DNA of 64,000 nucleotides from NCBI GenBank assembly GCA_911387785.2, contig OU426979.1, forward strand, positions 75,839,533 to 75,903,532. The letters are read 5' to 3'. A model generated the notes under the pieces. That model ran no database searches. It saw nothing but the letters and a program-made list of their open reading frames with translations, and was not told the DNA's origin. Every line of letters begins with the position of its first letter. Position 1 is the stretch's first letter. Positions 35,206 to 48,100 of this stretch are shown here, piece after piece. The DNA comes from Aelia acuminata (Eukaryota > Arthropoda > Insecta > Hemiptera > Pentatomidae). Position numbers and translations under genes: made by a program.

Positions 35206-37414
35206 CTGGTGCGTGCCCGCAACACACAACTTTCACTTACCAACTTACTTCGATTAGAAATGAATATGTTTTGCCACTTCTCAAATGAACAGAATGGCTT
35301 TAATTATGAACAATGGTCCGTCATTAAAGGCGTACTCCGCATGCGTGGGCTCAACGAGTTTTATGAGTTGAATGAATATTTTTCTTTTTTCTCCTCTTTA
35401 TGTTTTCTTTATTTTTATCATATCTCATATTTAGCCATTTCTTATTTTTAGGCGTAACGAGAGACAGTTAATTTCTCCATATTAACAAAAACAAAGGTAC
35501 TTTATAGGAAACAAACAAACAAAAAAGTCCCCCCCCAAAAAAAGCCTCCTCAGAACATTTTAATAATAATAAAGCTTACCTGATATTAAAGAACACCTAA
35601 TTTTCATTAAACATGACAAATTTGATAAAAATCGTTAAAGCCGTTTTTGAGATCATCGAAAAAAAGGTAAAAATTGGAAAACAAAATTATGAAATAAAGT
35701 GCCCGCTCTGTTTGACCAATTTTGATGAAATGTTGGCTACCACATCTTTGGCATATACATTCATCAAATACCCAGTTTGATCAAAATCGTTAAAGCCGTT
35801 TCTGAGTAAATAAAAAAAAAAAACGTGAAAATGATACAACATTTATTAAGTAAAGTCCCCCCTCCGGTTCATCAATTTTGATGAAGTTTTTACAGTCATA
35901 TCTCGGGCATATTAATACATAAAATACCCAGTTTGATCAAATTCGTTAAAACCGTTTCTGAGTAAATAAAAAAAACACGTCCAAATTATACAAAATTTAT
36001 TAAGTAAAGTCTCCCCTCCGGTTCATCAATTTTGATGAAGTTTTTACAGTCATATCTCGGGCATATTAATACATAAAATACCCAGTTTGATCAAATTCGT
36101 TAAAACCGTTTCTGAGTAAATAAAAAAAACACGTCCAAATTATACAAAATTTATTAAGTAAAGTCTCCCCTCCGGTTCATCAATTTTGATGAAGTTTTTA
36201 CAGTCATATCTCGGGCATATAAATAGATCAAATACTCAGTTCATCGTTAGAGCCGTTTTTAAGTTACTTAAGTTATCAAGTAAAGTACCCCCTCCCTTTG
36301 AGCAATTTTGATGAAATTTTTGCTGTTACATCGCGGGCATATACATACACTAAATACCCAATTTCAGGTTCCCACGGTTTATAGTTTTTGAGCTAGTCTG
36401 TTCACACACACACACACACTCACACACACACACACACAGACCATTTCGCGGGACTTGGTTAATTGGACTCAGGGGACCCCAAAACGTGTATTTCAGTTGA
36501 AAACCGGAAGTCGAAATTTTTCACGATCGCAATACTTCCACTTACAATATATTTCATATTTAGGTAAGTGAAAGTAAAAATAACAGTACATCTATCATAT
36601 CTTAATTTTTTATTTTATATAATAATACACCCATGCGCAGTACGCCTTTAATAACAGACCATTGTTAATGATTTAAGGTGTTCTATTCTGTAAAGAATTT
36701 TCAACGTGTTTTGAAAAATACATATTTAATGGAAATTATTTGTTTCGACGGTAACTAAATAAAGGTATCAACGACTTGATACCTTTACGCTTGCTTTCCC
36801 GAACTTTCACAAATAAAAATAAAAGATTTATTAAAAATAAAAAAAATTATTGTACTTTAGAGGGTAAAATAAATTTAATGCTGAAATTATTATAAAGCAG
36901 CTTACGAAATGAAGTACACATGGTACCAAATAATCTTTAATAATTATGTTTTAGTATACAAACTTAAGTTCCATAATAGATTTCTGAATGCAATATGAAG
37001 TGGTTTTAGAGGACCAGTTATCGTTCTCGGTTTCCGGAGAGGCATAAGACATTGGAAAATTTAGTTTTAATTTACTACGAGCCGTCGATTCACCTTCACG
37101 ATATATTTACAAAAAGCAACTCGCTGTAAAAAACAAGCAAGCAGTGAAAACAACTCGGCTCTTGATGAAATCAGGATTTTCTTAGGCCCTTAAAAAATAA
37201 AAATGTACCTAATAATAAATCGACAAGTATTGAGGACTTATAAAGTTTTTCAGTAATTATAATACTCTTTAACTTATAGTGAATAACAAAAAGGATTGGA
37301 AAATGCTTATATTCAGTTAATTTGTTAGATGGCGTACACATTTTTCAAAACACGCTTATTTCTACTGTAAGTAGGTTAGTAAATAAAAGTTGTGTGTTGC
37401 AGGCACCGCACCAG
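35206..37414. mobile_element. TIR element with 154-bp tandem array, copy 2 (inverted)
   Basis: It starts CTGGTGCGTGCCCGCAAC and ends, in reverse complement, CTGGTGCGGTGCC. From 35206 to about 36580 it is the reverse complement of 7375-8762. Sequence near 36630-36720 (ATGCGCAGTACGCCTTTAAT) is a diverged inverted match of 35290-35345, so the terminal inverted repeats extend well beyond 50 bp. No transposase gene is visible. No target duplication is clear. Confidence 0.6.
35640..36395 (-). repeat. ~154-bp tandem repeats inside TIR element copy 2
   Basis: About five imperfect units, each with a CCCAGTTTGATCAAA motif and a CCCCTCCGGTTCATCAATT motif, continue up to an (AC)n run at 36403-36440. They are the complement of the array at 7545-8345. 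Two adjacent units (35870-36180) are nearly identical, which suggests recent unequal exchange. Confidence 0.8.
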
Positions 37415-37589
37415 TTTTTAAATGTTTTAAGTTTGTTGCTGTGTCCCTTCAGTTAGTTATGAAATCGAGAAAGAGAATACGTATAGGTTAGTTGATGGTT
37501 GCTGTAATTCTATGAGTAGAGTTTTGTAACTTACCAGAGTCAAATATTAGATATTGAAAATTCGGATTTCGCAAATCACATTTAAGGTC

Positions 37590-38480
37590 CCACCAATTAC
37601 ACAGAGTTGTGACTACATTGCTGGAGCACCAGAATAAAAAAAATATGCAACAGGTGTTTTTTGGATGTTGCTCAGGTATTCGACTGTCTGGCACCAGGTT
37701 CTCCTCTTTAAATTCAACACCATACCCGTTGTATACCTACCATCTCATTCTATCCTTTTTTACAGATTTTTCTTCGTTTTGCAGGAATTAGAAATTTCTT
37801 CAATTCGTCCAGTCCTAGCGGTAGTACCTCGAGGTTCAATACTGACTCCTCTTTACTACATTATATACACTCACAAACTGTAAGCGGTACAGCTGTACCG
37901 CTACTTAAAAAGATGATACAACAATTCTAACTAAGATCCCTCACTACCATTACAACACCACTTACATAAGTTAAACGACTGGTGCAAAATATATAAATTA
38001 GACTTAATCACGAGAAATTAAAACATATTACTTTTACTCTCCGAAAAATTACATGTCCTCCAATTTATCGTGGAAACATCCAAATTCCTAAAACAGACAC
38101 AGTACAGTATCTCGATAGAAGGATGACATGGAACCAGCTAGTTAAAATGAAAAGGAAAACTCATAATTAACGACAGTCCTATTTTAAGAACTTTTTTCTA
38201 AATTCTCAAAACTTAAAATTAAAAAACAAGTACATACATAAACTAATCTAGACCCATATGAACATACCGGCCACAGGTATAGGGCATTTCCAAAAAATAA
38301 CACTAATTTACGAACCTTTCATTCAATAATATTACGACTCATTTCAAAGCACCTTGGTACGTGACTAAACAACCCTTGAAGTCGACCAACAATTGAAGAC
38401 TCTTTACAAACATTTTCATAATTAGTTAAGCAAACATATGGATGGCTTGAGGAGAAGATTAAAAGGGAAATAGATGACAG
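37590..38480 (+). pseudogene. decayed Jockey-clade reverse transcriptase
   Basis: Several frames together give the order of a Jockey RT: an HRVVTTLLEHQNKK region before the first catalytic motif, VWHQVLLFKFNTIPV (equivalent of the VWHxGLL box), SSIRPVLAVVPRGSILTPL (PQGS box, here PRGS), IIYTHKL, then a DDTA box that is lost, HGTS near LDRRMTW, and C-terminal pieces such as THMNIPATG (YGIQLWG region) and TLYKHFHN. There are many stops and frameshifts. Endonuclease and ORF1 are absent, so this is a 5'-truncated, long-dead insertion. Its flanks are AT-rich and no poly-A tail is obvious. Confidence 0.75.
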
Positions 38481-38489
38481 ATCTCCTTC

Positions 38490-41332
38490 TTTAACAGACA
38501 AGGGTAACTGAAACCAGGGTAGAGGTACCGAAAAATCGCAACAAATGAAATCAAGTAGTAAGACACTCAATGTACATGAGTTCATCATACTTCTAATTTA
38601 TTTTAAGACTTACAGTTTTTTTTCTTAAATAATTAGCACCATTTCAAAAAGAATATATTTTTAATAATTACTGATGATAGTTTTTATACCATTAATTAAT
38701 GGTAGTAATTTTCAAACATGACATAATTTATATAATCACTACATTTTAAAATTATATTGATAAAACGTGTAGTAATGGAGAGTTTAAGTTAATTGTGGGG
38801 GGGTGGGGGGATACTAGCTGGTAGATGAGGGGTCAGGACGCACGAACTATATTGAGTCCGAATCAATCAACAATGAATTGAGCTGGATCGTGACTCGGCC
38901 TATGAGGGACAATAGATCGGGACTCCGCATCATAACTTATTACATACCAAACTTAAAAGTGTGATGAATGCATAATATTAATAAAATTTACATATTTTTT
39001 ATTTTAAAAAAAGCTGCTAGAAATAAAATTCAAGAAAACCAAAGGCTTCAAAATTCTATTGTTATAAAAAATCTTAAATTTTAAGAGAAAAAACTTCTTA
39101 CTAACGTAAAAATTCATGACTTATTCTCTATCTATTTTTATAAAAATAGTTTAGTGATGAAAACTCCTTTTCCTTTTTATAAACTTAAAGTTATTCCAAT
39201 TCATTTTAGAAGCAGACAATCGATCAACCAGCTTCCATGAGATGCAAGGACTCGTGCACTTTCACTTGGTACAATGCTGTTAAGTGGCAGTGGTGATATA
39301 GTATAATAGTCAAGTCTGGTATTCTCAAGGACCTCACCAACTCCTTAAAAATTACACTAGGTCACACGTTTTAGCAATACGTTCAGGATAAAAATTATAA
39401 AAACAAATTCGTGCAACTAAGAGATAAAAATAATGCTAATTTGACACTTCGCATAATGGGACAAATCGTGTATTTAAAAGTTCAAAATTCTTATGTTACA
39501 CTACCATAATAAAACTTATCATTACCAATCTTATATGGGTACTAACCTCACTAAATGTTATATTGTAAGGTATAGACCAAAAATAAAAGTCTAAAGGATG
39601 GCTGAATAAAAAAATACAGAGTGTAAATAACGTTTGTTTTGTACTGAATTATTTATATCATACTCATGGTTATAATAGTTAATAGAAAGGGAAAGCAAAA
39701 TGTAAAATAGAATTTTGTTAATATAAAAGAACTTCATTTCAATAATTTATGAAACTAAGAGTAAATACCTAAAGGTGTAGTAGTACTAGCTACCTTTGCC
39801 TCTGTAGCAGGTATTAGATGTTTCAGACAAGGGGATAAGAAAGGAGTCGTGAAGAATTAAAAAAAGTCCGTAAAATTAGCCATCCGAGAATATTTCAATT
39901 TATTCAAGTATCTAGGAGGAAAAGCTCCGATTTTCTATGTATGTACCGAAGTAGAAAATAAAGCTGTTACTGGAAAGATTTGTTACAAAATGGAGCTGCT
40001 TACATCCCAAGACAGTGAAGATATTTTCTATATATATACCACTACTTTTTAATGTAGTGTTATTACCTTTAAGTAGAGAATGGACGTAGCAGTTTCCCCG
40101 ATCTCTAGTTGGAAAATAATCGGCAACAAGAGTTTTGCTGAACAAAGGCAATAGGCTACTGGTCTCATTTCGAACTTGGTCTAATTTCTCAAAACTAGAT
40201 ACTACTATGTATTGGCCAATTCTTCACTATCTTATTTTTATCAGACTGAAGTGCTTCTATGTAACTACATTTATTTATCCCTGGTTAGTCGTAATAAGTT
40301 TTTAGTAAATAGAAATATAAACATTAAGGACTTCCACTGATAAAGAGAAATTAACACAAGGTTATAAAATATTAACCTAAGATAACATGTAAAGATTAAA
40401 AGCTATTACATTATTCAGCCAATTTCAAATACCATAATTTTTTTTTTATCCTTAACAAAAAATCTTAAAATAGCCTAGATTTCCTATATCTAAATGTTTG
40501 GAAAATGTTAAAAAAATTATTTTATTCCTCCTCATGTTAAAAATCAAAAACCATAGTTAGCAGCGCACTAAGGTTAGTGACTTACATTTAACCAAAATTT
40601 AACTTTATGATGCATACTACTAAAGAAACTATAAAAACAAAACAAAAAACACTAAAAATAATGTTAGTACCTAAAATAAATCCATGACATTGCAAGTAAG
40701 AATTGAAAAAATAGAAATGGTATTTATTTTACGGAGAGTAATATTTAAACAATAAAATAGTATAAAGAGGTTATATAAAAATGAATAAAATTCATGGCAG
40801 CAAATAAAAATGAAAATAGGTAATTAGGTTAACTAGTAACACTATCATCGAGGACAGCTAACTGATGTAACTATTACTGGATCAGTAACGGATTAAAAAG
40901 TAGTCCAATAGTAAACAAAGATAACTAATAATTAATCAGGATGGTACTCACGGGTTCACTAAAACTAGTATATTATTTTTTGAACAGAGTATCACAGAAA
41001 TAATGTAGGTAGTATAACATCTAAATATTGTCTGGAAGGCATTCGTCATTAATAAATAAAAACAACAACAATAAAAACAAAGTGACCAATGAACCCGGAG
41101 GCTTATTGTTATGTAACTAACGGGATAAAAGCGATATTCATCGCTCAGTTTCAATCATTAATAACTGATAATGCTAAGTACCCATAAAAATAGTAAATAT
41201 TAAATATTACTATGCAATATACTATTTAGTAATACGTAATAATGAATAGTGAGTTATATGTGTCATTGTATATTTTGTATTATGTGTTATGTTAAGTTTT
41301 ATAACATAATACATACTATATATTGGTGGATA
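38490..41332. other. non-coding sequence
   Basis: AT-rich with a G-run at 38797-38818 and a short GC-richer stretch to 38935. Short open frames in this stretch do not resemble proteins. No gene is supported. Confidence 0.45.
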
Positions 41333-41334
41333 TA

Positions 41335-42189
41335 CACTGAAACCTGGACCACTTTCTGGAGCTGGATATACGGAAACAATGCTTTTGAAACCTCTTTTTA
41401 AGGGACACTCTAGATAGAGGACACGGACAGAGAAAATTGTCTGAAAATGGGTTTTAAGACCTCTAGTTAAACGACAGTGTAAAATTTGTTTCAAACATTT
41501 TCCGAGAATGCTTTAGTCTTTAGTCCAATTCATCTAATACTCAGTAAACAGAGTCACTTCCTGTCCTTCCCCCCTTTATCACCTTTTCTACATAACTTTG
41601 CGTAGGGTGAACATTTATTTTCATTTTGAAAGAGTTTATTGAAAATCTTTGAACTAACAACATATTTCCGACACGTAAAAGGTTTTCATTAAAAGCAAAA
41701 AAGGAAATCATTGATGAGTGGCCGGCCAAGTGCACAGATCCTTTTAGAGTCTAATCATCAAAAAAATGTAAGGCAATTAACTTTGGAAAGTTTTTTTAAA
41801 CCCGCTGGTACTTGGACATTTCTTCAGTTTCCTCTCTTAGTTCCTCTCTTCAGTTCCTCCTATGTAATGGTTTGATTGAGACCCAATTTTGTTATGGTAA
41901 AACTACATTTTAATAATCTTCAAATCAAATCTATTAACTTTGGTGAGTGAAATTTCCTTTGTAAGTTTTAGCAGTATGTAAATTCAGTTTTTGTTTGCAA
42001 TAAAACGATTGTATGTATTTTAATTTAATTTAATTTTAATTTGAACCAATGTACCACTATTACATCTATATACACAAATATGTTGGTGCTTACTGTATAC
42101 GTTTACATAAACCTCTACTTTAAGGACACCTCTCATTAACGGACAATAATTGAGTCACCATGGTTGTCCTCTATTTAGAGGTTTCACTG
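41335..42189. mobile_element. pogo/Tigger-like non-autonomous element
   Basis: The ends are CACTGAAACCT and, in reverse, CAGTGAAACCT, typical of pogo/Tigger elements, flanked on both sides by TA (41333-41334, 42190-42191). Repeated subterminal pieces follow at both ends (CCTCTATTTAGAGG, GGACACCTCT, GGACAC), as in other members of the group. The 855-bp interior has no transposase frame I recognise, so the element relied on a relative. Confidence 0.8.
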
Positions 42190-42498
42190 TATTGGGTTTA
42201 ATCCCCCCCCCCTCCTAAGTTACGTGGAAAAAACATTATTGAAATAAATTTTTTTTACATACTCATCTACTTTTAAAAATATTCTATTATAGTAATATTT
42301 ATTTATATGGTATTATACGTAACAGAATAAAGAATGATCGCTAACTAAATATAATTCATTATTTTGTATCTTAATTTGATATAAACATGATTTCAACAAT
42401 TACTCTATCAAAAATTTTACAATATCTTTTAGTTGGATATTTTTATTTCTGTAAATTAGTGTAAAGCACGCCTCTTTTTCTTAAGGGAAAATTTGCTT

Positions 42499-42699
42499 TT
42501 AGATAAAGAACCAGCAAGTAAAGGAAATCGTGTTTTTCATGGGTGTTGGACTCACCGCGACCCTTCCTGGTGCTTACGTGGGTGGATTCGAGAAAGTGGT
42601 CACCTTTTTCTTACTTAAAGCAGAAAAAAAGAAGCTGGTGCTAAAGGAAGGATTAAGGAAATATGAGATTGTAGCGTGTTCTCCATTTTTCGAATAATT
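42499..42699 (+). other. exon-like open frame, unknown
   Basis: After a pyrimidine-rich acceptor-like TTGCTTTTAG (42489-42498) a frame is open for 66 codons to a TAA at 42697-42699. Its residues look protein-like (FFMGVGLTATLPGAYVGGFE, then a lysine-rich part and KYEIVACSPFFE). The end overlaps the 35-bp direct repeat that recurs at 49671. It could be a host terminal exon or part of an unknown repeat. Family not recognised. Confidence 0.25.
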
Positions 42700-42722
42700 A
42701 GACACCGGACTTATATTAGTTT
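42688..42722 (+). repeat. 35-bp direct repeat, left copy
   Basis: This 35-bp sequence (containing AATTAGACACCGGACTTATA) is identical to 49671-49705. Flanking sequence beyond the 35 bp does not match. The two copies bracket the tRNA-repeat array and the LINE. Confidence 0.85.
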
Positions 42723-42861
42723 AAAAATAAATAATTTAAATATCAAAATATCCCATCTTAACTCTCCTTATATCTTTTGTCAATTAATTTTAAATGTTTG
42801 CTGACTATGTCATAACATTTTATGAGTAAAATTTATAATAATGTTATTTCATAAGTATTGT

Positions 42862-43390
42862 CCATCTCCCGTAAATACTCGCAAAACTTGCGAGATGGTG
42901 GGAGAGGTGTCAGTGAAGAGGAAGGATGGATAGCATACCGCGCATGTCACGCGGAAGACCCGGGTTCGATTCCCGGCGGGGCCAGATCTTTTCTCTTCAA
43001 AAATACATTATTTAAAAAATAGGTGGTCACTCCATAATAATAGTTATATTAATATAAAATAATTTAAAAATTGACGAACGACTGTCAAGAGTATATTTAA
43101 TTTATTTTTTATTAATAATTAAGTTTTTTAAAACAGTCTCTTAGTTTTTATTGTATTATAAAGCGAAGCTTTCAGTGCTTACCACCAAATTAAACTAAAA
43201 AATATACAGTTTTATAGATTGCAAATTACACATCCATTAGTTGAATTACTGCCGAAGTAAACGGATGGTCTTCCTTGTTATCAGTAAGCTATTCCAAAAA
43301 TGTTAATTCAATCTTTATTCGTGGGTAACTACCTTTTTTAACTTAATTTATGTATTAATTTAATTTATAAATAATTTAAATATTTTATTT
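42862..43390 (+). repeat. tRNA-bearing repeat, copy B (left of LINE)
   Basis: The order is stem-loop (42862-42908), partial tRNA-like sequence, AT-rich linker, then the ~310-bp block that matches copy A. The unit is cut at 43390 by the LINE and resumes at 48861. Without the LINE, the tRNA-like parts of B and C would be about 0.55 kb apart, so this is a tandem pair. Confidence 0.75.
42921..42984 (+). tRNA. tRNA-like sequence, 5' end missing
   Basis: It has anticodon stem CCGCG/CGCGG with loop CATGTCA, a perfect T stem-loop (CCGGG-TTCGATT-CCCGG) and acceptor 3' strand CGGGGCC-A, but the 5' acceptor strand and part of the D arm are lost. The 3' half is close to tRNA-Asp. It is a pseudogene within the repeat family. 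Confidence 0.5.
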
Positions 43391-43605
43391 AATTGTAAAT
43401 TCACCAGCTGAAATCGTACTTTTACAAAAAGTTTAAAAATTGTTTCTCTGGATAAAACTTCATTTATCCTTATACTGGAGTATAGGAGGTAGAATATTAG
43501 CGAAGACATTGACCGGAGAGGACCGCCTTAGCAAAGTCTCTTTCACAGGAACCAGTCCGGTAGAGTAGATCCGAGGGTGCGTTGGCCAGACGCATCTCGG
43601 AAAAA

Positions 43606-45126
43606 ATGGTAGGAGAGAGGGGAGTACAACTTGCAGAAAGTAACAGAGCCTCAACAGTAGAAACAAAAAGTGTAACATATGGAGCAACAGACCAAGTAAA
43701 TACTAAGATAACCTTGCCTAACCTTATTGATAACAAACAACAAAGCCAATCAACATATGCCCAGGTAATGACTAATATAAAACCATCTAACCGGCAATTC
43801 GCAATAGTTCTTCAAACAATTAAAGGCATAAAGCAAAAACAGTACGTAGAAAAAATCGCAGATCTCGTTGAACCCTACACCATTAAATTTGCATCACGAA
43901 TTTCAAACAACCGTTTTTGGATACATCTATCTAGCAAGGAGCAAGTAGATAAACTTCTATCAGAACACCAATCCATAATTATAGACGAACACGTAATCCC
44001 TATCCGTCGCTTAATAAACCCCGCTAAACGCATAATTATATCAAATGCCTGCCCCAGCATTCCAAATAATGTTATAGAAAACGAACTAAGCAAATTAGGA
44101 ATCCGATTAGTCTCTAACATGTCGTTTATAAAGGCAGGCTACCAAAGTCCTAAAACTAGTCATATACTTAGTTTCAAAAGACAGGTTTTCATAAACCCAG
44201 ATGACATAGGACTTTTAAAAACCTCAGTTTTAGTCGATAATGAAGGCGTCCCACATCGTCTTTTCTTCGCGGAAGACATCCTCATCTGCTACATTTGCAG
44301 AAAACCAGGACACTACGCCGCAAACTGTCCAGAATCAGACGCTACTGACGAAGAAGTATTACAACCCTTAAAGCCAAACCAAAACAATAATGCTACAATA
44401 TCCCCGGAGACATTAAAAAATGATGGAAACACTCAAGCAACTGATGAAAATATCGCTGCTGAACAACCCCCTCTAAACGATAAAGAACCTCAAACCCTCA
44501 AGAATACAGAGCTGCAACCTTTAAACAATACAAATCCTACCGTAAGCTACAGCGTGGAAATAATAAACGACGCTGCTTGCTGCAATCCCGTAAAAAATAA
44601 CGGTTGCCCAATTACTCCTTTGAAACCCGTAAAACCAAAAACCCCTTCTACAGAAAAGCAAAAAATTCTTAGAACGTCGGCTAATAAAATATCAATTGCT
44701 AAAAAAAATGAAGAAACCAAGGAAGTAAAATCAAATAAACCACAAATATTAAAAACTACCACAGAAAATTTCCTCGATCCTATCCGAGCTACAATATTAA
44801 AAAATAACTACCCCCTCTCATTTAATGAAATCTGCTTGCTCTACGAAACAATAAAGATAGAAAAAACATCCCAAAACGCATTAAACATAATTGACCAGTT
44901 CACTAAAGATAAAGAGGGTCTCCATAAAATGCTAACAGATATAAAGGGAATGGTAACCAATAGAAGCATCAAAGTATGGAGTACCAAAATTTTGAAAGTA
45001 TTGGAAGGAAGCAAATTAAACGAAATTACGCCCAACACAAACGTACAAAATACAGCCACTACAAGCGAAAACACACTTGAAAAAGAAAACATTCCCAATG
45101 GTAAAACTAATACAGTGGAATTGTAA
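43606..45126 (+). CDS. LINE ORF1, gag-like nucleic-acid-binding protein, 506 aa
   Basis: ORF1 of the LINE packages the RNA and acts as a chaperone. I start at ATG 43606; the open frame extends upstream only through non-ATG codons. Residues ~55-215 look like the paired RRM-like/PRE_C2HC region of insect gag-like ORF1s (AIVLQTIKG..., FWIHLSSKEQVDKLL). One CCHC zinc knuckle lies at C228, C231, H236, C241 (CYICRKPGHYAANC). The C-terminal half is N-, T- and K-rich with two proline-rich patches and ends in a helical segment. It overlaps ORF2 by 29 bp in another frame, so ORF2 is probably made by re-initiation. No break is visible. Confidence 0.9.
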   Translation: MVGERGVQLAESNRASTVETKSVTYGATDQVNTKITLPNLIDNKQQSQSTYAQVMTNIKPSNRQFAIVLQTIKGIKQKQYVEKIADLVEPYTIKFASRISNNRFWIHLSSKEQVDKLLSEHQSIIIDEHVIPIRRLINPAKRIIISNACPSIPNNVIENELSKLGIRLVSNMSFIKAGYQSPKTSHILSFKRQVFINPDDIGLLKTSVLVDNEGVPHRLFFAEDILICYICRKPGHYAANCPESDATDEEVLQPLKPNQNNNATISPETLKNDGNTQATDENIAAEQPPLNDKEPQTLKNTELQPLNNTNPTVSYSVEIINDAACCNPVKNNGCPITPLKPVKPKTPSTEKQKILRTSANKISIAKKNEETKEVKSNKPQILKTTTENFLDPIRATILKNNYPLSFNEICLLYETIKIEKTSQNALNIIDQFTKDKEGLHKMLTDIKGMVTNRSIKVWSTKILKVLEGSKLNEITPNTNVQNTATTSENTLEKENIPNGKTNTVEL

Positions 45127-48100
45127 CGGATACTTCCGTCATTTAGAATATTTAACCAAACTGCTATCAGAAGAAAACCCGACTTGCTGCTGTCTTCAAG
45201 AATCACATTTTAATGAAAAACAAATCGTGAAACTCAAAAATTATATAATTTATAGAAAAGATAGAAATACTGGAAAAACGTGGGGAGGAGTTGCAACAAT
45301 TGTTTCTGAAAATATCCACAGCGAAGAGCTACAGCTACAGTCACAATTCGAAGCATTGGCAATCAAGCTACATCTCAATGAGCCATTAACTATATGCAAT
45401 ATATACATACCACCTTCACAGAATTTTTCTGGCGAAGACATCGAGAGCATTATCATTCAGCTACCGAGACCTTTTCTCCTGTTAGGGGACTTTAACGCCC
45501 ACAATACTTTATGGGGTTCTCCCCTTCCCGACCTGAATCATAGAGGTAGAAACATTATGCGATTTCTCGAAGATAACTCCTCTACAGTACTATTGAACAC
45601 AGGCGAAAGCACCCATTTCAGTTCAAAAAACAACTGTTTTTCTGCAATCGATTTAAGTTTCAGCGATGTAAGGTACGCTCCAAAAATCCAAAGCTGGAGC
45701 ACAAAAAACCACTTGTACGGGAGCGATCACTTCCCAATTGTTATATGCACAGCAGGAACAGTAAACGAAATACCATCTGGTATAAAATGGAAGTTCGAGA
45801 AGGCTGACTGGGAAAAATATGAAAAAAGAATTAACGAAGAATTGGAAGCAGTACCAAATTTCCGTAATTCAAATGAAAAAGCTGAGTTTTTAAGTAAGCT
45901 AGTTCTGAAGATAGCTATGGAAACAGTTCCGATTGCTAAAAACAATCCGAAACGCCAGGGTGTTCCATGGTGGTCTGAACGTTGTAGCGATGCTATAAAA
46001 GCCAAGAAAAAAGCACTAAATAAATTCAGAAAGACTAGGTCTACCCAAGATGCAATAGAATTCAAAAGATTAAGATCTATTGCTAATAGAGTAATAAAGG
46101 ATAGCAAAAAAAAGTCTTGGAGAGAGTTTATATCGTCAATAAACAACGAAACTCCGGTGAATGAAATATGGCATAAAATACGCCTCATAAGAGGAATAAG
46201 AAAGAAACAAACGATTCCTGGGTTAAAGGTTGAACAAGATATTATTACAGATCCTCAAACAATTGCTGAATCTTTAGCGAAGCACTTTAAGGAAGTCTCT
46301 TCTTCGAATTTTATACACAACCGGAAAGATGCCTCACAATCGCGACAGGAGAAAATGTCCATTAAAAATGAACTAGAAGAATACGATGAACAGTTCAAAA
46401 TCGAAGAACTGCGAGCAGCCTTAGAGAGATGCAGTGGAAGATCGGCCCCTGGACTAGATGGTGTATCAGGTGAATTTCTAAAAAAACTACCTGAAAGAGG
46501 AAAATCATTCCTTTTACGATTATTCAACGAAATCTGGTGTAACGGAGAATTTCCTCCGAATTGGAAAAAATCAGTCATTGTTCCGATCCCGAAGAAGGAA
46601 AAGAGCTACCAACTAAAAGATTTCAGACCCATATCATTGATCTCCTCCATTTCCAAGACACTAGAAAAGATGGTAAACAAAAGGCTTATCCATGCACTAG
46701 AAAGTAAACAAGCTCTCTCTCCTCATCAGTTCGGTTTCAGGTCTCATCGCTCGACAAATGATTCTTTATTTTCCTTAAGCCTGGAAGTCGAAGAGGCCTT
46801 TTCACATAAAGAACATCTACTAGCGGTATTTTTAGATCTCGAAAAAGCCTATGACAGAATGGTGAGGGGGCGTGTTTTGGAGATATTAGAGTCATTGGGG
46901 ACTGGAAAAAAGATGTTGACTTACCTGAAGGAGTTTCTGACTAAAAGAAAATTCTGTGTACGAGTAGGAAACACCTTCTCTTCCGAATATTGCATGGAAA
47001 ATGGTACTCCACAAGGATCTCCGCTGAGTGCAACATTGTTCCTCGTGGCAATTAACGGAATCATATCAACTATCCAGAATCCAGTTAAGTGTATCTTATT
47101 TGCTGACGATATAGTCATCTTGTGTAGAGGCAAGTCCCTAGCGTACGTGCAGTGGAGAATACAGGATGCTATAAATCAAGCAGCAAAATGGGCAAAGGAA
47201 GTGGGTTTTAAAATATCATCGACAAAAACGAAGTGTATGCATTTTTGTCGGAAACGGAACTGCCAACAGAACCCAGAACTTACCCTAGATGGCTCAAATA
47301 TCGATTATGTTGAGAAAAGTGTATACTTGGGGATGACATTGGACAGACGTTTGACTTGGATCCCTCACATAAAACAATTAAGGGAAGAATGTACCCAAAG
47401 ATTAGGGCTAATAAAGTGCATCTCGCATACAAGCTGGGGAGCTGATAGAGACACTCTCGTGAAAGTATATCACTGCGTAATACGATGCAAAATAGATTAT
47501 GGGGCTCGGATATATGGCACAGGAAACAAAATGGCTTTAAGGATGTTAGATACTCTCCACAATGCAGCCATCAGAATTTGTACTGGAGCATTTAGAACTT
47601 CCCCAGTTGAAAGTATTTATGCTGAGTCGGGAGAACCATCCTTGACTATGAGGCGAGAATACCTGCTGCTTAAATACGTGTCTAAACTGAAAACAATGGT
47701 TCAGCACCCATTAACATCAAAATTGTTTGGAGAGGAGTATGAAATGGCCGGACTTGTAAATGTTCAGAATAGCGCGTTAAAAAAAAAGATACTAACATCC
47801 TTACAACGGTTTAACATGGACCTAAATAGTATTAAACCCACCCCCAATCTGAAAGTTCCGTTATGGAAGAAAGAGAGACATTCGATAGATTTATCGATGG
47901 CGAAATTCTCGAAAGAAAGCCCATTAGAAATACAAAAATATTTTTTAGCCTTACTAGAAAAATACAATAACTTTGAGGCTATATTCACAGACGCTTCCAA
48001 ACTGCAGGACAGCGTGGGCTGTGCTGTGTACACTCCAAAAGAACAGCTTTTATTCAAGTTACCAGGAGAGAGCTCTACATTCACTGGAGAAGCAGTAGCT

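Noticed and set aside
41222..41494. 90-codon minus-strand frame
   Set aside because: It reads across the left terminal repeats of the pogo-like element.
43582..43605. Upstream extension of LINE ORF1 beginning at a TTG codon
   Set aside because: This is eukaryotic DNA; TTG starts are not expected. The first ATG in frame is at 43606.
45077..45097. Upstream extension of LINE ORF2 beginning at TTG
   Set aside because: The first ATG (45098) gives a normal endonuclease N-terminus, and the seven extra residues have no support.
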